A stretch of DNA of 46,583 nucleotides from positions 12,937-59,519 of the forward strand of contig DXZO01000019.1 of NCBI GenBank assembly GCA_019419625.1, read 5' to 3'. Each line of letters starts with the position of its first letter. Position 1 is the first letter of the stretch. The stretch is from Collinsella sp. (GTDB lineage Bacteria > Actinomycetota > Coriobacteriia > Coriobacteriales > Coriobacteriaceae). Of the stretch, positions 8,321 to 14,295 are shown piece by piece. The notes under the pieces are model-generated. The model saw nothing but the letters and a program-made list of their open reading frames with translations, was not told the origin of the DNA and ran no database searches. The translations under genes were made by a program, and so were the position numbers.

Positions 8321-9658
8321 TTAGGAGTTCGCCAGGTAGTGCTTAATCTCCCACTCGGTGATCGTAGACTCAAACTTATGCCACTCGGCGCGCTTCTTTT
8401 TGAGGAAGAAGCTGTGGATGTGCTCGCCGAGGGCATCCTTCATAAACTGCGAGTCCTCAAACACGTCGAGCGCCTCTTTGAGCGAGCGCGGCAGCGGCGT
8501 GTAGCCGGCCTCGACCATCTGACGGTCGGTAAGCTTGAGCGTCTCGGCCGTGGCCTCGGGCGGGAGCTCCAGCTTGCGCTCGATGCCGTCCAGACCAGCC
8601 GCCAGCGTGACGGCGTTGACCAGGTACGGGTTGGCCATGGGGTCGGGACTGCGAAGCTCGATGCGCGTGGACAGCGGCTTGCCGGGCTTGTAGACCGGGA
8701 TGCGGACCATACTCGCGCGGTTGCGCAGGCCCCACGTGGCGTACTGCGGCACGGAGTCGCCACCCGTGGTGATGCGCTTGTACGAGTTGACCGTGGGATT
8801 GGTGATGGCGCTGATCTCGCGCGCGTGCGCCAAGATGCCGGCCATGTAGTGCTTGGCGATTTCGGAGAGGTGGTACTTCTCGTCGTCCTCGCCCCAAAAG
8901 ACGTTGTTGCCGTCGTGGTCGAACAGCGACTGATGCAAAAACATGGCGCTGCCGTCCTCGCCCGCCAACGGCTTGGGCATAAAGGAAGCGTGGCAACCGC
9001 TCTCGTAGGCCTGCTGCTTAATGATGAGTTTGGCCGTGGTGATGGCGTCGGACATGCTCAGGGCCTCGGCGTGGCGCAGGCTCATGCCATGCTGCGAGCG
9101 GCCGGCGGCGTGGAAGGTGTACTCCACGGGCACGGACATCTTCTCGAGCGTGAGGACCGTGTTGCGACGCAGGTCGCGAGCGGCATCGCTCACCGAAAGA
9201 TCGAAGTAGCCCACGTTGTCGAGCGGCTCGGGCGTGTGCTCGTCGGGGAAGTAGTAATACTCCAGCTCGGCACCCACGTTGAGCAGATAGCCGGCCTTCT
9301 CGGCCTTGCGGAACATGCGGCGCAGGGCATCGCGCGGGTCGCCGGCAAACGGCTTGCGATCGGGAGTGCACACATCGCAGAACACGCGGGCGACGCCGTT
9401 GTGGCTCGGGCGCCACGGCAGAATCTGGAAGGTCGAGGCATCAGGGAACGCCAGCATGTCGGCTTCCTCGGGCGTGGCAAAGCCCTCGATGGCCGAGCTG
9501 TCAAAACCGATGCCCTCCTCAAAAGCGACCTCGAGGTCCTCGGGGCTAATGGCAAAGTTCTTGAGGCGGCCGAGAATGTCGACAAACCACAGACGCACAA
9601 AGCGGATATCACGCTGCTCTACGGAGCGGAGTACGTAATCGATGTTCTGCTGGTTCAT
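8321..9658 (-). CDS. glnA: Glutamine synthetase type I homologue with degenerate metal site
   Basis: A 445-residue protein that aligns without gaps to Bacillus-type GSI-alpha through the core (FDSSAIEGF, GYFDLS, FMPKPL, NPTVNSYKRI, RNRASMVRIP, IELRSPDP). Normal enzymes bind metals with two ExE glutamates, HHE, QxE and GMH. Here ExE is kept (Glu131, Glu133), but HHE's Glu is Ala184, QHE's Glu is Gly191 and GMH's His is Phe240. The catalytic PGYE Glu is Asp301. Glu334 and Arg336 are kept. It may be a pseudoenzyme, a regulator or an enzyme with another substrate. The ATG at 9656-9658 follows AAGGGGAG. The gene is probably co-transcribed with the GlnR-like gene. Confidence 0.85.
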   Translation of the reverse strand: MNQQNIDYVLRSVEQRDIRFVRLWFVDILGRLKNFAISPEDLEVAFEEGIGFDSSAIEGFATPEEADMLAFPDASTFQILPWRPSHNGVARVFCDVCTPDRKPFAGDPRDALRRMFRKAEKAGYLLNVGAELEYYYFPDEHTPEPLDNVGYFDLSVSDAARDLRRNTVLTLEKMSVPVEYTFHAAGRSQHGMSLRHAEALSMSDAITTAKLIIKQQAYESGCHASFMPKPLAGEDGSAMFLHQSLFDHDGNNVFWGEDDEKYHLSEIAKHYMAGILAHAREISAITNPTVNSYKRITTGGDSVPQYATWGLRNRASMVRIPVYKPGKPLSTRIELRSPDPMANPYLVNAVTLAAGLDGIERKLELPPEATAETLKLTDRQMVEAGYTPLPRSLKEALDVFEDSQFMKDALGEHIHSFFLKKKRAEWHKFESTITEWEIKHYLANS

Positions 9659-9705
9659 GTCGCTCCCCTTTCTTTCGGGCGGGTTTCGACTGGTCTATAT
9701 CGCAG

Positions 9706-9739
9706 ATACTATCGCAGAAAAATGTTTCCGCAGGGTTAA
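9706..9739 (-). promoter_or_regulatory. Putative GlnR box and promoter of the glutamine synthetase homologue
   Basis: On the minus strand TTAAC-N6-GAAAC occupies 9724-9739. It matches nine of ten fixed bases of the published actinobacterial GlnR half-box pair (GTnAC-N6-GAAAC, with n free). A TAGTAT -10 lies at 9706-9711. The box covers the place where a -35 element is expected and none is seen, as in activator-dependent promoters. It is about 66 bases before the start codon. Confidence 0.5.
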
Positions 9740-9792
9740 AGCGTATCAAGCGCTCAAAAAACGTGCGCGAACAGGCAGTTGCGAACGAGTAG

Positions 9793-10815
9793 TTAGCGCG
9801 AGGTCGAAGCGCGGTGTTCGATGTGGCCGGGGACCTCGATGCGCTTGGGGGCGAGCTTTGCGGCGTCGCCCACCGTAGTGGTAACGACGTCGATGCGCTC
9901 GGACAGGCGCTCGACTACGCGCTCGGCAATGGTAAGGGTGTCTTGCGCGGCCGTGGTCACACCGCCAAAGAGCACGTGGTTCCAGGGATAGTCGTCAAAC
10001 GTTGCGATCTTGAGACCCGCCGGCAACGAGGGCCCCAGCTGGGCCAGCGCCTCGGTCAGGCGCAGGAAAACCAAGCCGTTGACGGCAATGAGGCCGAGCT
10101 TTTTACCCGCATAGCCGCGGATGGTCTCGTCCAGGCGACTGACACCCTCGACGCCACCGTCCGCCAAGGTGACGACCTCGCCGGCCAGGCCGCGGCGCGA
10201 GAACTCGTCGGCAAACGCCTCGGCGCGTTCGCGACGCACGGGGCTGTCGTCGCTTGCCTCGGTGAGCAGGCACAGGCGCTCGCTGCCCGCAGAGGCCAAG
10301 GCGTCTACCAGGCCGGCGACCAGCTCACGGTTGTTGGAGGTCACCAGATCGACACCGCCGTCGGCAACATCGCGGTCGAGCAGCACGACGGGCAGGCGTC
10401 CCGCAGCCTCGGCGATCGCCTTGTCGTTGCCTCCGCAGGTATTGACGACCAGGCCGTCCACGCCGGCATCGATAAGTCTGGTGAGCGACTCTGCCTCCTT
10501 GGCGGGGTCGTTGCCGCTAATGGCCGTCATGAGCGAGCAGCCGCGCGCGGCGGCACTGGCGGAAAGCCCTTCGAGCATGGCGCTGGAGAACGGGTTAGCG
10601 ATGTCGGCCAGGATCACGCCGATGAGGTTGGTACGCGAGCTGCGCAGATTGCGCGCGGCGGCACGTGGGCGATAGCCGGTGCGCTCGATAACCGCCGCGA
10701 TGCGAGCACGGGTTTCCTCGGTCATTTGCCCGGGGCGGTTGTTGAGATAGCGCGAAACCGTGGCCGGGCTCACGCCTGCCTCGGCGGCAATGTCCTTGAT
10801 TCTCATCTGCGCCAT
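9793..10815 (-). CDS. LacI family regulator, probable KDG-pathway repressor
   Basis: A 340-residue LacI/GalR protein. Residues 4-55 form the HTH and hinge (MRIKDIAAEAGVSPATVSRYL split around AEAG; then GYRPRAAARNLRS). A periplasmic-binding-like effector domain follows (TNLIGVILADIANPFSSAMLEGL split around IANP). It is transcribed divergently from KDG kinase and KDPG aldolase, and the shared region holds dyads with a central CG of LacI type. By position it likely controls KDG use, with KDG, KDPG or a uronate as ligand (inference). ATG 10813-10815 follows GGGGTG. An upstream in-frame ATG at 10861-10863 would add 16 residues but has a poor ribosome site. Confidence 0.82.
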   Translation of the reverse strand: MAQMRIKDIAAEAGVSPATVSRYLNNRPGQMTEETRARIAAVIERTGYRPRAAARNLRSSRTNLIGVILADIANPFSSAMLEGLSASAAARGCSLMTAISGNDPAKEAESLTRLIDAGVDGLVVNTCGGNDKAIAEAAGRLPVVLLDRDVADGGVDLVTSNNRELVAGLVDALASAGSERLCLLTEASDDSPVRRERAEAFADEFSRRGLAGEVVTLADGGVEGVSRLDETIRGYAGKKLGLIAVNGLVFLRLTEALAQLGPSLPAGLKIATFDDYPWNHVLFGGVTTAAQDTLTIAERVVERLSERIDVVTTTVGDAAKLAPKRIEVPGHIEHRASTSR

Positions 10816-10880
10816 GGCGCACCCCGTTTCCCAATTGTCGGCAGTCTGAGCCATTTTAGGCATTTTTTTAAAAATCTCGC

Positions 10881-10911
10881 TTGCAAAACGTTGTAGGTGA
10901 GTATACTACAA
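10881..10911 (+). promoter_or_regulatory. Promoter of the KDG kinase gene with overlapping dyad
   Basis: TTGCAA (10881-10886) and TATACT (10902-10907) form a plausible promoter with a short 15-base spacer. A dyad TTGTAG (10891-10896) with CTACAA (10906-10911) overlaps the -10, so another regulator or the divergent LacI protein may bind there. Confidence 0.5.
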
Positions 10912-10914
10912 GTC

Positions 10915-10946
10915 GAAACGAAACCGATTTCGTAAACCGATTTCGG
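10915..10946 (+). promoter_or_regulatory. Tandem LacI-type operators upstream of kdgK
   Basis: CGAAACCGATTTCG (10919-10932) is a near-palindrome with a central CG, and the word AAACCGATTTCG is repeated at 10934-10945. The sites lie just downstream of the proposed -10, where bound repressor would block transcription. They differ from the GTGAACGTTCAC operators elsewhere in the window, so a different LacI protein, the divergent one, is the likely reader. Confidence 0.6.
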
Positions 10947-10949
10947 CAA

Positions 10950-11007
10950 GCGTTGGCACGGAGGTGCAAAGATGTACCCTACCGTCTTGGCACCTCCGTG
11001 CCAACGC
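10950..11007 (+). promoter_or_regulatory. Perfect 18-base stem-loop in the kdgK leader
   Basis: Left arm 10950-10967 (starting GCGTTGGCACGG) is an exact reverse complement of right arm 10990-11007, with a 22-base loop. No T-run follows, so it is not an ordinary terminator. The left arm contains GGAGG, which could be the ribosome site of a short leader frame starting at 10972. It could be an RNA control element or a DNA inverted repeat. Confidence 0.6.
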
Positions 11008-11058
11008 CATATCAAAGGTGTACGCACGAGCAAGAAGGAGCTGCGCGACCATGGGTAA
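10972..11058 (+). CDS. Possible 28-codon leader peptide overlapping kdgK start
   Basis: ATG 10972 sits seven bases after GGAGG (10960-10964) and opens a 28-codon frame (MYPTVLAPPCQRHIKG and on to KKELRDHG). Its TAA (11056-11058) lies just past the kdgK start codon at 11051, which would allow translational coupling. The ribosome site lies inside the 18-base stem, so folding could control it. There is no homology evidence, and it could be chance. Confidence 0.25.
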   Translation: MYPTVLAPPCQRHIKGVRTSKKELRDHG

Positions 11059-12085
11059 AACGGTTCTTACCTTCGGCGAGATCATGATGAGGCTCTCGCC
11101 CAAAGATCACCTGCGCATTGAGCAGGCCACCGAGTTTGATGTCCGCTACGGCGGCGCCGAGGCCAACACCGCCCTTTCCCTGGCCTACCAGGGTGACAAG
11201 GCCGCTTACGTCTCCGTTGTCCCGGCCAACCGTCTGGGCGAGTGCGCCCTGCGTTCGCTGAAGGTCTACGACGTCGATACCTCGCGCGTCGTGCGCCAGG
11301 GCGACCGTCTTGGCTCCTATGTGTTTGAGGTCGGCGCCTCGCAGCGCGGCAACGGCTGCGTCTACGACCGCAAGTACTCCGCCATCAACATGGCCAAGCG
11401 CGACGTCTTTGACTGGGACGAGATCCTCAAGGGCATCGATGTCTTCTACTTCTCCGGCGTGACGCCCGCCGTCTCCGACGAGATGGCTGCCGCCTGCAAG
11501 GATGCCCTCACCGCCTGCCGCGCCAAAGGCATCACCACCGTGTGCGACGTGAACTATCGCGGCAAGATGTGGTCGCCCGAGAAGTCGCAGGCAACCATGA
11601 AGGAACTCCTGCCGCTCGTCGACATCTGCATCGCCAACGACGAGGACGCTCCTGCCGGTCTCGGTATGACCTGCGTCTCCGGCTCCCTTGCCCACGGCAT
11701 CGAGGAGCGCGACACCTACGTCGAGATGGCCCGTCAGATCTGCGCCGAGTACGGTTGCAAGAAGGTCGCCTCGGTCGTCCGCAACATCTCCTGCGTCGAG
11801 CGCTCCATTTGGATGGGCATGCTCTTTGACGCCGAGAGCGGCGAGCACTGGTTCTCCCCTGCTCACGACGTGCACGTGCTCGAGGGCGTTGCCGCCGGCG
11901 ACGCTTTTAACGCCGGCCTCGTCCATGCCCTCATCAACGACTTTGACCCGCAGGATGCCGTCAACTACGCCATCGCGGCCTCGATCCTCAAGCTCACCAT
12001 CAAGGGCGATTCCAACCTGGTGACCGCAGACGAGATCGCAGCCGTGGCATCCGCCGCCGACGGTGGCACTCGCGTCGCACGCTAA
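11051..12085 (+). CDS. kdgK: 2-keto-3-deoxygluconate kinase (PfkB family)
   Basis: A 344-residue PfkB/ribokinase-fold sugar kinase. The N-terminus KTVLTFGEIMMRLSP and the GGAEANTALSLAYQG motif are typical of KDG kinases. The C-terminal motif EGVAAGDAFNAGLVHAL contains the catalytic Asp of the family's GAGD signature. It phosphorylates 2-keto-3-deoxygluconate to KDPG in the cytoplasm. The KDPG aldolase gene follows, completing the lower pathway. ATG 11051 follows AAGGAG by ten bases. Long frames upstream of this ATG cover the operator and hairpin and are not likely coding. Neighbouring uxa and kdu genes supply KDG. Confidence 0.9.
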   Translation: MGKTVLTFGEIMMRLSPKDHLRIEQATEFDVRYGGAEANTALSLAYQGDKAAYVSVVPANRLGECALRSLKVYDVDTSRVVRQGDRLGSYVFEVGASQRGNGCVYDRKYSAINMAKRDVFDWDEILKGIDVFYFSGVTPAVSDEMAAACKDALTACRAKGITTVCDVNYRGKMWSPEKSQATMKELLPLVDICIANDEDAPAGLGMTCVSGSLAHGIEERDTYVEMARQICAEYGCKKVASVVRNISCVERSIWMGMLFDAESGEHWFSPAHDVHVLEGVAAGDAFNAGLVHALINDFDPQDAVNYAIAASILKLTIKGDSNLVTADEIAAVASAADGGTRVAR

Positions 12086-12338
12086 GCCGCCCCCATTCCG
12101 CGGGCCGCAGCTTTCCATACCCATACCCCTGCGGCCCGCTCCCCGATTTCTCCGGTCGGGCAAAGCCACCAGTCCCATTCCGGTTTTGCCCGGCATTTTC
12201 TACACGACTGGTCGCGTAGCCGGTTTTGGAATTGCTTGTGACCCAAGCAGTGCCTCCGATAACCAATCCAAAACCGGCTCATGACCAGCATATTTGGCAA
12301 TCACGCGCCCGCGCGCGCCGTACATCGAAAGGAACATC
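12086..12338 (+). other. Structured spacer between KDG kinase and KDPG aldolase genes
   Basis: This 253-base gap holds no credible gene but at least three inverted repeats. GCGGGCCGCAG (12100-12110) pairs with CTGCGGCCCGC (12129-12139). CCCGA (12142-12146) pairs with TCGGG (12156-12160). AGCCGGTTTTGGA (12218-12230) pairs with TCCAAAACCGGCT (12267-12279). None is followed by a clear T-run. They may stabilise or process the mRNA, giving the two enzymes different levels. Confidence 0.55.
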
Positions 12339-12980
12339 ATGTTCGATCAGTTCTATACCACGCTTGAGTCCCTGGGTATCGTGCCCGTCGTCGTGCTCGA
12401 CAAGGTCGAGGACGCCGCTCCCCTCGCCCACGCCCTGATGTCTGCCGGCATGAAGTCCGCCGAGGTCACCTTCCGCACCGCCTGCGCCGCCGAGTGCATC
12501 GCCGCCATGGCCGAGGCCGAGCCCGAGATGTGCGTCGGCGCCGGCACCGTCCTGACTGTCGAGCAGGTTGAGCAGGCCCGCGCCGCCGGTGCCAAGTTCA
12601 TCGTCTCCCCGGGCTACAACGAGGACGTCGTGAAGCACTGCATCGACATCGACCTGCCCGTCCTTCCCGGTACCGTGACCCCCTCCGAGGTCACCGCGGC
12701 CGAGAACCTGGGCCTCAAGATCACCAAGTTCTTCCCCGCGGCTCAGTATGGTGGCCTGAACACCATCAAGGCCCTCGCCGCTCCGTTTGTCGGTCATCGC
12801 TTTATGCCCACCGGCGGCGTGAGCACCGCCAACGTCGAGGAGTACCTGAGCTCCAGCGCCATCATCGCCTGTGGTGGCACCTGGATGGTCAAGCCGGCCC
12901 TGTTCGCCGACGGCGACTTCTCCAAGGTCGAGCAGATCGCCCGCGAGGCCATGGACGTCGTCAAGAAGGTCCGCGGCTAG
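12339..12980 (+). CDS. eda: 2-dehydro-3-deoxy-6-phosphogluconate (KDPG) aldolase
   Basis: A 213-residue class I aldolase, the normal length for the family. Glu of EVTFRT and the Schiff-base Lys of KITKFFPAA correspond to Eda Glu45 and Lys133. GAGTVLT and PTGGVS are the other conserved motifs. It splits KDPG into pyruvate and glyceraldehyde 3-phosphate, the last step for all uronates and aldonates handled in this window. It could also accept 2-keto-4-hydroxyglutarate. ATG 12339 follows AAAGGA; the longer open frame lacks a ribosome site. A strong terminator follows. Confidence 0.93.
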   Translation: MFDQFYTTLESLGIVPVVVLDKVEDAAPLAHALMSAGMKSAEVTFRTACAAECIAAMAEAEPEMCVGAGTVLTVEQVEQARAAGAKFIVSPGYNEDVVKHCIDIDLPVLPGTVTPSEVTAAENLGLKITKFFPAAQYGGLNTIKALAAPFVGHRFMPTGGVSTANVEEYLSSSAIIACGGTWMVKPALFADGDFSKVEQIAREAMDVVKKVRG

Positions 12981-12997
12981 GTTTAGCTCTCTATCGT

Positions 12998-13035
12998 GAA
13001 AGGGGGCGTGTCCTAGACCTCGCCCCCTTTCTTTT
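12998..13035 (+). terminator. Terminator of the KDG kinase-aldolase operon
   Basis: GAAAGGGGGCG (12998-13008) pairs perfectly with CGCCCCCTTTC (13021-13031) and is followed by TTTT. It starts 18 bases after the aldolase stop codon. Confidence 0.9.
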
Positions 13036-13270
13036 AAAGCGGCTCGGAAGCGCGCCGTTTCCGTCACGAACAAGAACCAAAACCGTCTTGTATGCTGATA
13101 GAACGTGACGGAAGCGACACGCCCCCGAGCCGCTTTTCCTACTCGGCTGGTAGTCGCGCCCAGCTGAGCCACTTCGACAAAAGCCGAGCCACCAAAACAG
13201 CTGCGGCGCCGTCTGAAGGAATGGACCCTTGCTTCCGGTCTTTTCCTCCAAGCGGCGCCGCAGCTTTTTC
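13036..13270. repeat. Cluster of nested inverted repeats
   Basis: No gene is visible. AAAGCGGCTCGG (13036-13047) pairs with CCGAGCCGCTTT (13124-13135), and within it TTCCGTCACG pairs with CGTGACGGAA (about 13059-13068 and 13104-13113). CTCGGCT (13142-13148) pairs with AGCCGAG (13182-13188). AGCTGCGGCGCCG (13199-13211) pairs with CGGCGCCGCAGCT (13253-13265), followed by TTTT. It could be decayed repeat elements, a structured RNA, or back-up terminators. Confidence 0.6.
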
Positions 13271-13292
13271 ATGCCCCGATGTGTCCCAGCAC

Positions 13293-13355
13293 TTGCGGTG
13301 AAATAGGGACTGTTTACGCCGTCAGAGCCGCAAAACAATCCTTATTTCACCGCAA
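13293..13355. repeat. 63-nt palindromic element, copy A
   Basis: TTGCGGTGAAATA (13293-13305) begins a 23-base left arm that pairs with the right arm 13333-13355, with two wobble positions. It is one of four elements in the window, each exactly 63 nt from TTGCGG to CCGCAA. It lies 16 bases from the stop codon of the GntR gene at 13372. Confidence 0.85.
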
Positions 13356-13371
13356 CTAATGTAGGGGCGAG

Positions 13372-14064
13372 TTAGATGGCCGAGTCTTTGGACAGCTCAA
13401 AGTAGTCGGGATGCAAGGCGATAACCGGACCCTGCTCCTCGGGCATCAGGTGCAAGTGCGTCTCTGCCAGGTAGCTCGCCGTGTCGGTATCGCCCCTCTT
13501 AATGGCCTCGAGAATCCGACGATGTTGTCGACGAATCGGCTCCCAATCCAGATCCTGCGACACCATACGCAACCAGTTGTATCGCTCAAAATGCGTGTTG
13601 ACGCTCTTCATCCAATCCCACAGCATGTGACGACCGGCAATCTCAAAACACGTCTCATGAAACAGGTTATCCAAGTCGAAAAAGCGACGCGTCTCGCTAT
13701 GGTCGAGCGACTCGGACTCGGCAAGAATCTGCTCGAGCCGATGCTTTTGCTCGGACGTGGCAGCCGAACAACATTTAATGAGTACGCTTCTTTCGAGTTT
13801 CTCGCGCAAGAAACAGGCATTCTCGGCGTGTTCCATGCTGATCTTAGAGACGTAGGTGCCGCTCTTGGGACGCGTTTCCACCAGCTCTTGCTCGCGCAGG
13901 CGCACAAAGGACTCGCGAATTGGCGTGCGCCCGATCCCCGTCTCCTTTTCCAGACCAATCGCCGAAAGGCGCGTGCCGGGCTTGAGCTCGGCATAGATGA
14001 TCTTGGAGCGTAATGCGTTGTATGCCTGATCTTGCAGGCTCTGATAATGCTGGTACTGTTCCAT
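13372..14064 (-). CDS. GntR family regulator, FadR-like (FCD domain)
   Basis: A 230-residue regulator. Residues about 15-75 are a winged helix (LKPGTRLSAIGLEKETGIGRTPIRE split around GLEK; then TRPKSGTYVS), followed by an all-helical ligand domain of the FCD type with paired His/Asp residues (for example FFDLDNLFHETCFEIAGR around the Asp and His). Such regulators sense small acids with a bound metal. The ATG at 14062-14064 follows GAGGG; an upstream frame start has no ribosome site. It sits between KDPG aldolase and the aldonate dehydratase. Its role in sugar-acid control is inferred from position only. The gene is bracketed by 63-nt elements A and B. Confidence 0.82.
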   Translation of the reverse strand: MEQYQHYQSLQDQAYNALRSKIIYAELKPGTRLSAIGLEKETGIGRTPIRESFVRLREQELVETRPKSGTYVSKISMEHAENACFLREKLERSVLIKCCSAATSEQKHRLEQILAESESLDHSETRRFFDLDNLFHETCFEIAGRHMLWDWMKSVNTHFERYNWLRMVSQDLDWEPIRRQHRRILEAIKRGDTDTASYLAETHLHLMPEEQGPVIALHPDYFELSKDSAI

Positions 14065-14136
14065 AAAGCCCTCGGATGAAGCCCACGGTTTTTCAAATCT
14101 CATCACGTAATACTATCGCATCCCCCATCCCCTCAG

Positions 14137-14199
14137 TTGCGGTGAAATAAGGGCCGCTCGCGTCTCCAGGACCCCCAAACAATCCCTATTTCACCGCAA
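14137..14199. repeat. 63-nt palindromic element, copy B
   Basis: TTGCGGTGAAATA (14137-14149) pairs with TATTTCACCGCAA (14187-14199), with a further GGG/CCC inside. The centre differs from copy A, but the total length is again 63 and the CAAACAATCC word before the right arm is shared. Confidence 0.8.
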
Positions 14200-14216
14200 C
14201 TTCCAATCAACTTGAA

Positions 14217-14253
14217 TACAAAAAGGCCCCGGGCTCGTGAGCTCGGGGCCTTC
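14217..14253 (-). terminator. Terminator of the dehydratase operon
   Basis: AAGGCCCCG pairs with CGGGGCCTT (about 14223-14231 and 14244-14252), with a GCTC/GAGC inner stem. On the minus strand it is followed by TTTTTGT. It lies some 45 bases after the dehydratase stop codon. Confidence 0.85.
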
Positions 14254-14295
14254 TGCCACGCATCTATGAGAGGAGATATGTGATGCGCACGAGCG

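Noticed and set aside
10950..11007. tRNA or riboswitch in the kdgK leader
   Set aside because: The structure is a single long stem without cloverleaf arms or a known ligand-binding core. I kept it as an unassigned leader hairpin.
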